This document shows positions 1 through 7,463 of a DNA stretch of 50,305 bases, piece after piece; position 1 is the stretch's first letter, and every line of letters begins with the position of its first letter. Below the pieces are notes generated by a model. The model saw only the letters and a list, made by a program, of their open reading frames with translations, was not told where the DNA came from and did not search any database. The DNA lies in assembly GCA_015233935.1 (NCBI GenBank), contig JADFXB010000015.1, positions 1 to 50,305 on the forward strand, given 5' to 3'. The DNA comes from Magnetococcales bacterium. GTDB lineage: Bacteria; Pseudomonadota; Magnetococcia; Magnetococcales; JADFXB01. The position numbers and the translations under genes are program-made.

Positions 1-1
1 G

Positions 2-133
2 TATACCTATGATTGGAATGACAAGGCGGGGGAGAAGGGTCACTATGGAGCCTCCGAATTTGTCATCGACCCCAGCACTCCCGTGAAAACCTTGGGTTCC
101 TATTCGACGGATGAGTATTGCCGCAACCCTTGA
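2..133 (+). CDS. 3' end of an unidentified gene (partial at left edge)
   Basis: An open frame enters from the left edge and ends at a TGA at 131-133, giving the last 43 residues of a protein. The fragment is rich in Tyr, Asp and Gly and ends in a Cys four residues from the terminus (ending TDEYCRNP). A Cys close to the C-terminus and a YDWN-type motif are seen in some pilin or pseudopilin C-terminal regions, but the fragment is too short to assign. A 12-bp stem-loop follows about 12 bases after the stop, which fits a gene end. Confidence 0.5.
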   Translation, partial: YTYDWNDKAGEKGHYGASEFVIDPSTPVKTLGSYSTDEYCRNP

Positions 134-145
134 GCCAGCATCCGA

Positions 146-184
146 CCCTAAATTCCATCTCGCTGGCTGAGGTGGAATTTAGGG
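146..184. terminator. Stem-loop after the left-edge gene
   Basis: CCCTAAATTCCA (146-157) pairs perfectly with TGGAATTTAGGG (173-184) across a 15-base loop. No T-run follows on the + strand, so intrinsic termination is uncertain. Its position, between the stop of the left-edge gene and the 3' end of the minus-strand gene at 250, suits a shared terminator of convergent genes. Confidence 0.4.
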
Positions 185-249
185 GGTAACTGGAGGGGGA
201 AAGCTTGAGGTCTTCTCTATTCAGAATGTCCCAAGAATGGAGGACAGGT

Positions 250-1173
250 TTATTTTGTGTTATTATGGGCTTCCATAATAAATAAAATGGTGGAAGCCGT
301 CAGGTTTAAGGCATAGCGAACTAGGTATTCAGGTACGGGGATAGGGTCCATACCTTGCCCGTGGGCACCGTTTTTGTTGCGGATGGTTGGGATGCCGTTT
401 TCAAGCGCACCGATAAGGTGGTTAAATTGCGATTCCAAGTACGCGGGAAATAGGCCATTATTTCGACAAGTAATAAATAGTTTTTTTGCAGGTGCCTCAC
501 TGTCATACTTCCAACCACGAAGGTGGCATACTGTCTTCATTGTACTTTCAAAAGCCTTCAACGCCTCAACGACAGATTCTTTAAAACGTCGGTGCCGATA
601 GTGTTCATGCGCCTTTAAAAATTCTTCATTAGCCCCCTTGAATTTTGAGTCTCGTAAAACGGCTAATACTGGTTTAACTGCCTCCGCATGGATAAATTCG
701 GAATCTATCCGAACGATTTGTCCAGATTCAAACTGGTAACCGACTGCATGTTCTTTGAATCGATAGTTAAGTTGGTGAATTGCATCCAACGGATCCAGCC
801 TTCGCCTTGGAAAATGCGCTTGTGCATTATTAATCGCAAAATAGTAAATTTTGTTAAAGCAAACTTCTACCACGTCTAATGAACGTTCAATTGATTCTTC
901 AGATAAAAAGAAATTAAATATTGAAGTATCTGGACGATTTTCTTTTCCTAAAAGATGAAATACACCAAATTCTCTACATAATATACGGTTGATATCATCA
1001 TAGGTTTTATAAGCACGACAATAAATATCGTTCTGGGCATCTCCAAATGCATCGGATATTATATGTATAATTTGAACGCGCAATTCTCTTGGTAAACTAT
1101 TATAATCATAAATATCTGGCAATTGGCCTTTTTCACGTTTCAAGCGTTTAGAAAATAAATCAAAGATGCTCAT
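250..1173 (-). CDS. AbiJ-like (AbiJ-NTD4 / STM4504-CBY_0614 family) HEPN protein, possible phage defence
   Basis: The 307-residue protein opens with MSIFDLFSKR and has the signature of the STM4504/CBY_0614 family: a YNSLPRELRVQIIHI segment, then NEEFLKAHEHYRHRR, then a C-terminal KAFESTMK helix and a RNKNGAHGQG segment. The R-x5-H spacing in the last motif is what HEPN ribonuclease-like domains use. Related AbiJ proteins are abortive-infection factors, so a defence role is reasonable but inferred. ATG at 1173 is preferred over the upstream TTG at 1194 because the family starts at this Met and a GGAAAG lies about 7 bases upstream. The gene is AT-richer than its surroundings, which suggests acquisition. 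No partner toxin, antitoxin or nuclease gene is adjacent. Confidence 0.75.
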   Translation of the reverse strand: MSIFDLFSKRLKREKGQLPDIYDYNSLPRELRVQIIHIISDAFGDAQNDIYCRAYKTYDDINRILCREFGVFHLLGKENRPDTSIFNFFLSEESIERSLDVVEVCFNKIYYFAINNAQAHFPRRRLDPLDAIHQLNYRFKEHAVGYQFESGQIVRIDSEFIHAEAVKPVLAVLRDSKFKGANEEFLKAHEHYRHRRFKESVVEALKAFESTMKTVCHLRGWKYDSEAPAKKLFITCRNNGLFPAYLESQFNHLIGALENGIPTIRNKNGAHGQGMDPIPVPEYLVRYALNLTASTILFIMEAHNNTK

Positions 1174-1225
1174 AAGTCTTTCCAGGAAAGGCAAGAAAGG
1201 TTATGTAGAAGACAGGATGAGATGG

Positions 1226-1423
1226 CTAAATCTCCTTGCACCCATACTGCACACCCTTAGACCCCAAAAACTCAATATAATCCTGGCAATCTTTTTTCTC
1301 CTTCAGGATGCCAATCCTGGCCAAGGGATTACGCTCCAGTTCGCCTAAACCATTGTCCGTGGCACAGCCGGAGAGTAGCCATGAAACCATCATAACAGCA
1401 ACAACCAAGTTCCGCCGATTCAT
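1226..1423 (-). CDS. Small predicted lipoprotein
   Basis: A 65-residue protein with a short basic N-terminus (MNRRN), a hydrophobic stretch and a lipobox LSGC around residues 17-20. The predicted lipid-modified Cys is followed by about 45 polar residues with two further cysteines (KDCQDY, QYGCKEI) that could form a disulfide. It should be an outer- or inner-membrane-anchored periplasmic protein. ATG at 1423 is used because AGAAAGG lies 7 bases upstream; a TTG six bases earlier would sit too close to that site. No family is recognised. Confidence 0.6.
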   Translation of the reverse strand: MNRRNLVVAVMMVSWLLSGCATDNGLGELERNPLARIGILKEKKDCQDYIEFLGSKGVQYGCKEI

Positions 1424-1529
1424 AGCCAAGCCTTTCTTAACCTATGCCATTTTGCCAAACCAAGATGAATTGAACATACCTGATTGGCACTGTCAAGAGA
1501 AGTGTTAATGAAATGGAAGATTGAAAAAA

Positions 1530-1808
1530 TTATGACTCCAACGGCAGGGAACAAGGGGCTACTAACCTGCGGGTCACCAGTTCCTCCAATAATTTTTGCA
1601 AAGCCGCCTGGGCGGTGGGGGTGGGATCTTCCAGCTCTTGGGCAAGTTCAACCACGGTGGCCGGGGAGAGGGCGAGACGGTGCAATAACCACAAGGCCAA
1701 CTCGTTGAGATAATGGGTCTGGCCGCTGCCAGGATGATAAACCATGGCCCCCTGCTGAACTGGCTCCACCAGGCAGGAAGACCAGTGGGTGACCTGCCAA
1801 TACGCCAT
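1530..1808 (-). CDS. PqqD-like peptide-chaperone protein (HPr-rel-A type)
   Basis: A 92-residue protein with the PqqD-like winged-helix pattern: an aromatic N-terminus, then AMVYHPGSGQTHYLNELALWLLHRL in two stretches, then a C-terminal helical part with leucine spacing. This matches PqqD-related proteins annotated in HPr-rel-A systems, which normally sit beside an HprK-related kinase. No such kinase lies in this window. ATG at 1808 follows the upstream gene's TGA by two bases, implying translational coupling; a TTG at 1838 is a less likely start. The role as a peptide-binding chaperone is inferred from the PqqD family. Confidence 0.65.
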   Translation of the reverse strand: MAYWQVTHWSSCLVEPVQQGAMVYHPGSGQTHYLNELALWLLHRLALSPATVVELAQELEDPTPTAQAALQKLLEELVTRRLVAPCSLPLES

Positions 1809-1810
1809 CT

Positions 1811-2296
1811 TCAGGGATTGCCTATCAGGGAGGTCCAACAGGAAACCGACATGGCATAATAGCCCGCAGCAGGCGGGCCGTTGGCGGAAGCCTCCCCATA
1901 ACTGACTCCCGCACCAGCCACACTACCATTACCATCCACATAGACAACACACAGGTCATCCTGTTGACCATCGCCGGTGACATCGTTGCCACCCCCATAG
2001 TTGGATTCCAGGAGCATTTTAAAACGGCCTTTGGTCAGGGTAAGATTCCCGTAGGGTGGGCCGATAAAATTGGCCCCGTCGTACTCCGCAGGCACTTCAT
2101 TGCGCAAACAATGTTTGGAAGGTTTGTTAGTCTCTTGCAAGTAACATTGATTCAGGCTGGAAAGGGCACGGGCCGCACCGCTTTGCAGCGTGATGACCGC
2201 TGGAAGACCAGCAATAAGACCCTTCAACAATTGCCGACGCAACGCTCCTTTGACCGCCTTTGGGTCTTGTGCATGGTCTGGTTGAGGCAAGGTCAT
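1811..2296 (-). CDS. Twin-arginine-exported protein of unknown function, partner of the PqqD-like gene
   Basis: The N-terminus carries a Tat signal: RRQLLKGLIAGLPAV followed by a small-residue cleavage region ending SGAARA. The mature part of about 120 residues has four to five cysteines, a VTGDGQQDD stretch that looks like a calcium-type loop, and a C-terminus ending near SVSCWTSL. I recall similar Tat proteins ending in SCWTS beside PqqD-like genes, but no function is known to me. ATG at 2296 is given; a TTG at 2323 overlaps the previous gene's TGA and cannot be excluded, since neither has a clear ribosome-binding site. It is co-directional with the PilZ gene upstream and the PqqD-like gene downstream. 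Confidence 0.6.
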   Translation of the reverse strand: MTLPQPDHAQDPKAVKGALRRQLLKGLIAGLPAVITLQSGAARALSSLNQCYLQETNKPSKHCLRNEVPAEYDGANFIGPPYGNLTLTKGRFKMLLESNYGGGNDVTGDGQQDDLCVVYVDGNGSVAGAGVSYGEASANGPPAAGYYAMSVSCWTSLIGNP

Positions 2297-2319
2297 GGAT
2301 GGTTTGTCCGTTGACAAGG

Positions 2320-2988
2320 TCAATAAAAGGCACGGCCCAAAATGGTGTTGTGCTGAGCCTCGGTGATCTCTTCAAAACTGATACCAAAACCAGGAATTTT
2401 CATGGAGACTCCCCAGTGAATTCCCCAGCGGACAACACCGGTAATGGGTGGGGAATCGGCCAGCTCCTTTAAACGCATGGCCACCTTTTCCCCCACATTC
2501 CATTCATCCAGATAATAGATATAACAGCCGCCACGGGAGACGTTGATGGTCACCGTGCGCTCATTGACCGGTTGCAAACGCTCCCCAATGGACAACAACT
2601 GAACATTGAAAGTTATGGGTAATCTTTTTTCAAAACGGGCGCGGGCGGGGACAAAACGGCGGCATTCGTTGGTGATGAAATCCTGAATGCGCCCCGCCCC
2701 TTTGCACTGGCCATAATAAAAGGAACGAATGTTGCCCGAGTTGGCATCCCACCCCAATTGGATGACGGGAAACCGCTCCAAAACTTCGTTGACCAAATCT
2801 TTTTCTTCGTGAGGAGCCTTGATCTTGGTGGGCATGTCGATCAACACACCCTGATAAGACTCCCGCGCCAGTTTCTGATAGAGGGCATAAAACGAATCCA
2901 CCACATCCATAATGACATCATCATCGTGGATATTGCTGCGATAAGCCTCGGTGGCATCGGAACGGTTGGATACCAGAATCAGCCGCAT
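2320..2988 (-). CDS. PilZ-domain protein
   Basis: A 222-residue protein. The C-terminal half (from about residue 120) looks like a PilZ domain: ERLQPVNERTVTINVSRGG contains the N-x-S-x-G-G signature, followed by GEKVAMRL and GVVRWGIHWG strands. PilZ domains bind cyclic di-GMP, although the first arginine motif (RxxxR) is not clearly preserved here. The N-terminal half begins MRLILVSNR and may be a degenerate receiver-like domain. ATG at 2988 has GAGGGGG about 10 bases upstream; the open frame extends to 3132 but that part reads as non-coding. A c-di-GMP cyclase is present elsewhere in the window (37142-38077). Confidence 0.7.
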   Translation of the reverse strand: MRLILVSNRSDATEAYRSNIHDDDVIMDVVDSFYALYQKLARESYQGVLIDMPTKIKAPHEEKDLVNEVLERFPVIQLGWDANSGNIRSFYYGQCKGAGRIQDFITNECRRFVPARARFEKRLPITFNVQLLSIGERLQPVNERTVTINVSRGGCYIYYLDEWNVGEKVAMRLKELADSPPITGVVRWGIHWGVSMKIPGFGISFEEITEAQHNTILGRAFY

Positions 2989-3091
2989 GGCCACGTTGCC
3001 CCCTCTGCGACGATGGAGTGAACTCAAAAGGTCAGAGGGAAATGGTATCGGGAAAGGTCGGAATTGTACAGTATCCCGTGTAAGGCGCAGG

Positions 3092-4966
3092 CTAAAAATC
3101 CATGTCGAAATGGAGGACATCCTCTTCCACACGGGTACGCACCGTCAGTCCCGATTTTTCAAACACAGTTTGCATGGGACGGTTATCCAGCAAGGTTTCA
3201 GCAGTAAGACCGGATAAACCCACATTACGGGCAACGGTGGCCAAGTGACGCATCATAAAGGCACCGATCCCATTGCCTTGCCAGTCATCCCGTACCAGAA
3301 AGGCCACTTCCGCCCGGTTGGTGGCTTCCTCCACATTATACCCACCGAGAGCCACCACCTGCTCCCCCTGACCATCGTTGAACACCCCCACCACCACCAC
3401 ATCCCGCCGTTGATCGATGAAGGTGAAATTTTTCATGCGGTTAAAGGGGAAACGTTTGGCATGGCTCATAAACCGGCGATAGACGGTGCTGGCCGACAGG
3501 GAGTAAAGCATTTTTTTGATGGCCTTCCAATCGGTGGGACGGGAAGAGCGAAAGGTGATCATCTTCCCGCTGTCCAACAACATGGAGGTGCGCAACTCCC
3601 GACTGCCCACCCAAATCTGGCCATCCACTTCACCAATTTCCGGGCGCACATAGCCCAGTTTCACCGCGCGTTTCAACAGTCGAACCCGAAAATCCGGGTG
3701 GGCGATACCGATCAAGGCCAGTGCCCGTTCCTGGATGGTCTTGCCAAACAAATAGGCCACCCCATATTCGCTCACCACATAATGAACCACCCCACGACTG
3801 AGGGCCACACCCGCTCCGGGGGTTAAACGGGAGACGATACGGGAAGTTTTGCCTTTGCGGGCAGTGGAGGGGACCACCACAATGGCCCGTCCTTCCGGTG
3901 CCGCCGCCGCCCCGCTGTTAAAATCCACAATGCCCCCCAGCCCGGAATAAAACAGGGAGCCCAAGGAGTCGGAACACACCTGACCGGTCAAATCCACCTG
4001 CAAGGCACCATTAATGGCCACCATGCGTTGCTGACGGGAGATGGTGCGCACATCGTTGACATATTCGGTACGTCGGAAGGAAAACAACGGATTATCGTGG
4101 ATGGCATCGTAGAGTTTGCGACTGCCCAATGCAAACGAGGTGACCACCACCCCCTCCTCCTGGCTTTTGTCGGGACCGGTCACCGCACCACTGGCCAATA
4201 ATTCCAGAATGGAATCGGAAATCATCTCCGTATGGATGGCCAGATTTTTTTTGCCGGTCAGATAGCGGATAGACTGTTGAGGCACTCGTCCGATACCCAT
4301 TTGCACCGTGGCCCCGTCGGGAACCAGATTCGCAATATTGCGTCCAATGCGTTCAACGGCTTCATCGGCAGGAGGTGGGGCCATCTCCGGCAAGGCTTCA
4401 TCTTGCAAAATGAGCAAGTCTAAATCCCACACCGACAGGCTGGAATCCCCCCGGCTCTTGGGCAGGCGGGGATTGACCTGGGCCATCACCAGGTTGGCAT
4501 TTTCCGCCGCCGCCCGCACCACGTCCACCGCCACCCCCAGATTGACCAGTCCCTCTTCATCGGGAGGGGTGACCTGAATCATGGCCACATCCAAGGGCAA
4601 TTGTCCGCTGGCAAACAGGCGGGGAATGTCGGACATGTGAATGGGGGTGTAATCCGCATAACCAGATTGCACCATGGCCCGTGAATTATTGGCCACAAAA
4701 AAGGTGTTGAGGGTAAAAGTATCCGCCAACTCCCGCATGGCAAAGGGAATCTCACCCGCCACAAAAACGGTGACAATTTCAATATCCGCCAAGCGGCTGC
4801 GTTCATCGATGAGGGCACGCACCAGGGTTTGGGGTACGCCGGCTCCCGTGGCCAGAAAGACCCGCTGACCTGGTTTAATCCGCTTGACGGCCTCTTCCGC
4901 CAGCACCACCATTTTGGCGTAGCGGCTTTGCCATTGGGCATCCATGGGGACCGATGGGCGACTCAT
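3092..4966 (-). CDS. Acetyl-CoA hydrolase/transferase fused to a PatZ-type GNAT acetyltransferase
   Basis: Residues 1-about 465 form an acetyl-CoA hydrolase/CoA-transferase (4-hydroxybutyrate CoA-transferase-like) domain. The IHTEM motif supplies the likely catalytic Glu at residue 247, and SGLGGIVDF lies near 341-349. Residues about 469-624 are a GNAT domain with YSLSASTVYRRF and the acetyl-CoA loop RDDWQGNGIG (about 559-568). This resembles the C-terminal GNAT of PatZ/YfiQ lysine acetyltransferases, which acetylate acetyl-CoA synthetase. The ATG overlaps the stop of the upstream synthetase-like gene (ATGA), so the two are co-translated. With acs divergent about 2.5 kb away, a role in acetyl-CoA balance and Acs control is inferred. 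Confidence 0.85.
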   Translation of the reverse strand: MSRPSVPMDAQWQSRYAKMVVLAEEAVKRIKPGQRVFLATGAGVPQTLVRALIDERSRLADIEIVTVFVAGEIPFAMRELADTFTLNTFFVANNSRAMVQSGYADYTPIHMSDIPRLFASGQLPLDVAMIQVTPPDEEGLVNLGVAVDVVRAAAENANLVMAQVNPRLPKSRGDSSLSVWDLDLLILQDEALPEMAPPPADEAVERIGRNIANLVPDGATVQMGIGRVPQQSIRYLTGKKNLAIHTEMISDSILELLASGAVTGPDKSQEEGVVVTSFALGSRKLYDAIHDNPLFSFRRTEYVNDVRTISRQQRMVAINGALQVDLTGQVCSDSLGSLFYSGLGGIVDFNSGAAAAPEGRAIVVVPSTARKGKTSRIVSRLTPGAGVALSRGVVHYVVSEYGVAYLFGKTIQERALALIGIAHPDFRVRLLKRAVKLGYVRPEIGEVDGQIWVGSRELRTSMLLDSGKMITFRSSRPTDWKAIKKMLYSLSASTVYRRFMSHAKRFPFNRMKNFTFIDQRRDVVVVGVFNDGQGEQVVALGGYNVEEATNRAEVAFLVRDDWQGNGIGAFMMRHLATVARNVGLSGLTAETLLDNRPMQTVFEKSGLTVRTRVEEDVLHFDMDF

Positions 4967-7083
4967 GGGGCTTCCTCAGGAGGTTGCAAAAGAATGACAC
5001 AATCCGTAGCAACAGGAGGCAGACCTGCCCGCCGGATAATCAACGAAGCAATACGAATATGGCTGATTTCAGGAAAATCGGTGGCCAGTTGGCTGATGCG
5101 CTGCAACACCTCTGCCACCGCTTGCAACTCACTTTCGTTCATTTCATCGCACAGGTCACCCATTTTTTTCTGGTGGCACCCATTGTGCAACATGGTCAGG
5201 GCCTCCTCACCGGTGATGGGGGCCAATTGACTCAAGGAGTCGTCGTTGGAAGGATGCTCGGCATCCGCCACTTGCAGGAAAGGACCAAACTGCCAATCCC
5301 GATTCATCCCCATGCTGATGTGCCGCCCGTGGGTGAGGACCTTTTCCACGAAAATACCGGTCAAGCGGCCATCCGGCACCTTTTTGGCAAAACGCAGGGT
5401 GAGCAGATCATAGCCATCCTGCACCCCCTGGGGATTGGCCACATTCAGATGGCGGGTTTCCATATCGTGGGCCAGGTGGAGTTCGGGGGACAACAAGTGC
5501 AGGTTTACCGGATACCCCAACCGCTCCGCCAACTCCTGGGATTCAAAGACCGAAACCGCCTCCTCCCCCTCGGGAATGGCGATCCCATACGCCTGCAACA
5601 CCTCTTTGGATTCCAAGTCCGAGAGTTGGTAAATGTTGAGCATATGGCAGCGTTGGATCAATCGTCTGGCGCGACTGCGATTGACATTGAACTGGGTGAT
5701 GATGCGCGGCCCCCGCCGCCGCCAGCGGGAGTAGTGATCCAGGGCAGCAAAGGCGGCTGCCGCCCGTTCCGGGGTGGGGTAGCCGGGAATGGCCAGTTCC
5801 GCCAGTAAATTCATGGCAGGCCGCATTTGCCCACCCCCCATGAGAACCATGAACAGGGGTTTGGTGAAACTTTTAACGGCGGGCAAGGTCTCAACAATTT
5901 CCATGGGACGGGTGAGTGCCTGGGGTGTGACCACCGCCAAGGTAGCATCCAGGCTTTCATCCCGCATGCAGGCATCTACCGTCATTTGATAATGGTGAGG
6001 GAGGGCCACCCCGCACAAATCCAGGGGACCGTTCAACGAAGCGCGGGCGGTCAAAGTGGCTTTCAACGGCTCGGCCACTTGTTCATCCAGACCCACAGAC
6101 AACAGGCCATGGCGATCCAACACATCGGAAGTCAAAAGGCCGGGACCGCCACCGTTGGTAATAATGGCCACCCGATTGCCTTTGGCCAAAGGGGCCAGAC
6201 TGAAGGCCATTACCGCATCCATCCAGCTTTGGAAATCGGTGGTTTGTACCACCCCGGTACGGTCGCAGGCGGCGGCAAAGACGGTGGGTGAATGGGGCAG
6301 ATAGCCGGAGTGGCGGATGGCCGAACGCTTGCGCCATTCACTGCTGCCCCCCAATAACATTACCACCGGTTTGCTGCGGGAGGCTTCCGTGGCGGCCTTC
6401 AGAAAGCCGCTGCCATCGGTCACCCATTCCAGATAGCAAGCAATCACTTTGGTGTGGGGATCGTGGGCCAGATAGGACATGCATTGGGCATCGGTCACCC
6501 CGGCCTCGTTGCCAAGACTGATCATTTTGGCAATGCCCAACTGGCGACAGGCCAGCCAGTCCAACGCCGCCGCACTCACCGCCCCCGATTGGGAGAGCAT
6601 GGAGATACCACCCACAGGCGGTATGGAGAGGGTGAGAGAAACATTGAGGCCGTGTTGTTTGTGGATCACCCCCAATGAATTGGGTCCCAAAAGCAGGATT
6701 TGCCGCTCCTGACATAATTTGGCCAACTGGATTTCCCGTTTGGCTCCCTCTTCACTGGTTTCGCGAAAACCGTCGGCTACCACCACCAGGGCGGAACTGC
6801 CACGGGCGATGGCGAGGCGAGCCTGCTCCTGAATCAAAGGCGCGGCGACGGCCAAAACCACCAAATCGATGCCACGGGGGAGGGAAGAGACGCTGGTAAT
6901 AACCTGTTTGCCAAGGATTTCCCCACCATGGGGATTGACCGGATAGATGGGGCCAGCAAAATTTTCAGCCAGGGCATTGGCCAGCAGAGTATGGCCAATT
7001 TTACCTTCTTGACGGGACGCGCCCACAATGGCCAGAGATTTTGGCGAAAAAAGGGCGTTCAGTCTGGGATCGGCATGACTCAC
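4963..7083 (-). CDS. NDP-forming acyl-CoA synthetase-like protein with degenerate ATP-grasp domain
   Basis: A 706-residue protein with a CoA-binding domain (PKSLAIVGASRQEGKIG near residue 15), a succinyl-CoA-ligase-like domain (LLGPNSLGVI; SQSGAVS), a conserved-position phosphohistidine at H258 in AIRHSGYL, and a C-terminal ATP-grasp-like part from about 485. The last is degraded: the usual PVVLK lysine segment reads PVNLHL (525-530), the HKxDVGG stretch is AHDMETRH, and the glycine-rich loop after FGP is lost. It may bind acyl-CoA without being a full ligase, as in the synthetase-like half of PatZ. Start is GTG at 7083 with GGAG 8 bases upstream; the nearby ATG is out of frame. Confidence 0.8.
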   Translation of the reverse strand: MSHADPRLNALFSPKSLAIVGASRQEGKIGHTLLANALAENFAGPIYPVNPHGGEILGKQVITSVSSLPRGIDLVVLAVAAPLIQEQARLAIARGSSALVVVADGFRETSEEGAKREIQLAKLCQERQILLLGPNSLGVIHKQHGLNVSLTLSIPPVGGISMLSQSGAVSAAALDWLACRQLGIAKMISLGNEAGVTDAQCMSYLAHDPHTKVIACYLEWVTDGSGFLKAATEASRSKPVVMLLGGSSEWRKRSAIRHSGYLPHSPTVFAAACDRTGVVQTTDFQSWMDAVMAFSLAPLAKGNRVAIITNGGGPGLLTSDVLDRHGLLSVGLDEQVAEPLKATLTARASLNGPLDLCGVALPHHYQMTVDACMRDESLDATLAVVTPQALTRPMEIVETLPAVKSFTKPLFMVLMGGGQMRPAMNLLAELAIPGYPTPERAAAAFAALDHYSRWRRRGPRIITQFNVNRSRARRLIQRCHMLNIYQLSDLESKEVLQAYGIAIPEGEEAVSVFESQELAERLGYPVNLHLLSPELHLAHDMETRHLNVANPQGVQDGYDLLTLRFAKKVPDGRLTGIFVEKVLTHGRHISMGMNRDWQFGPFLQVADAEHPSNDDSLSQLAPITGEEALTMLHNGCHQKKMGDLCDEMNESELQAVAEVLQRISQLATDFPEISHIRIASLIIRRAGLPPVATDCVILLQPPEEAP

Positions 7084-7463
7084 TCTAAGATCTCCATGGA
7101 GAGTTTTATCTTTTAGAGATGTCTTTCATTAGGAAATCATTATATCGAATAGTAGAAAGAATATACAAACGTATTATGTGATATGCACAATTCACTGATT
7201 TTATAATACTTATACCCCATTTGCTGCATTGCAGCAAGGGATTTCCCTGGTCTTACCCATTTTTTTTCATGATTCACCGTATTCAAAATGTAAGATCGAA
7301 TTTCTCATAAAATCGTGGAATGCGTCAGTTCTGACTTTACAAAGGAGTGTCAATCCGATATTGATTTCCCGAATTTACAAGTGGTCCGTCGATTGGAGGC
7401 AGTTGATAACCAACCAATCAGAATGCAAAACCCGAGCAGCAGTGAGTGGAAGGAGCCATCGGC
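7084..7463. other. Divergent intergenic region between acyl-CoA synthetase-like gene and acs
   Basis: 380 bases without a gene, AT-rich between about 7110 and 7215. It must carry the promoters for the divergent minus-strand pair and for acs. A TATAAT at 7202-7207 is a possible -10 for acs, but no good -35 is visible 16-18 bases upstream. A perfect inverted repeat at 7221-7237 is listed separately. Confidence 0.5.
7221..7237. promoter_or_regulatory. PhaR-like operator candidate upstream of acs
   Basis: TTGCTGCA-T-TGCAGCAA is a perfect 8-bp inverted repeat with a one-base centre. It contains CTGC-N3-GCAG, the TGC-rich core described for PhaR, the acyl-polymer-responsive repressor of polyhydroxyalkanoate genes in Paracoccus. 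It lies about 15 bases after a TATAAT, a repressor-like position. Assignment to PhaR is inference; no phaR gene is in the window. Confidence 0.5.

Noticed and set aside
2989-3132. N-terminal extension of the PilZ protein
   Set aside because: The extra residues overlap the end of the CoA-transferase/GNAT gene and read as non-coding; the ATG at 2988 has a ribosome-binding site.
7178-7197. CRP/FNR-like site TGTGATATGCACAATTCAC near acs
   Set aside because: Only the left half matches TGTGA; the right half does not match TCACA at the required spacing.
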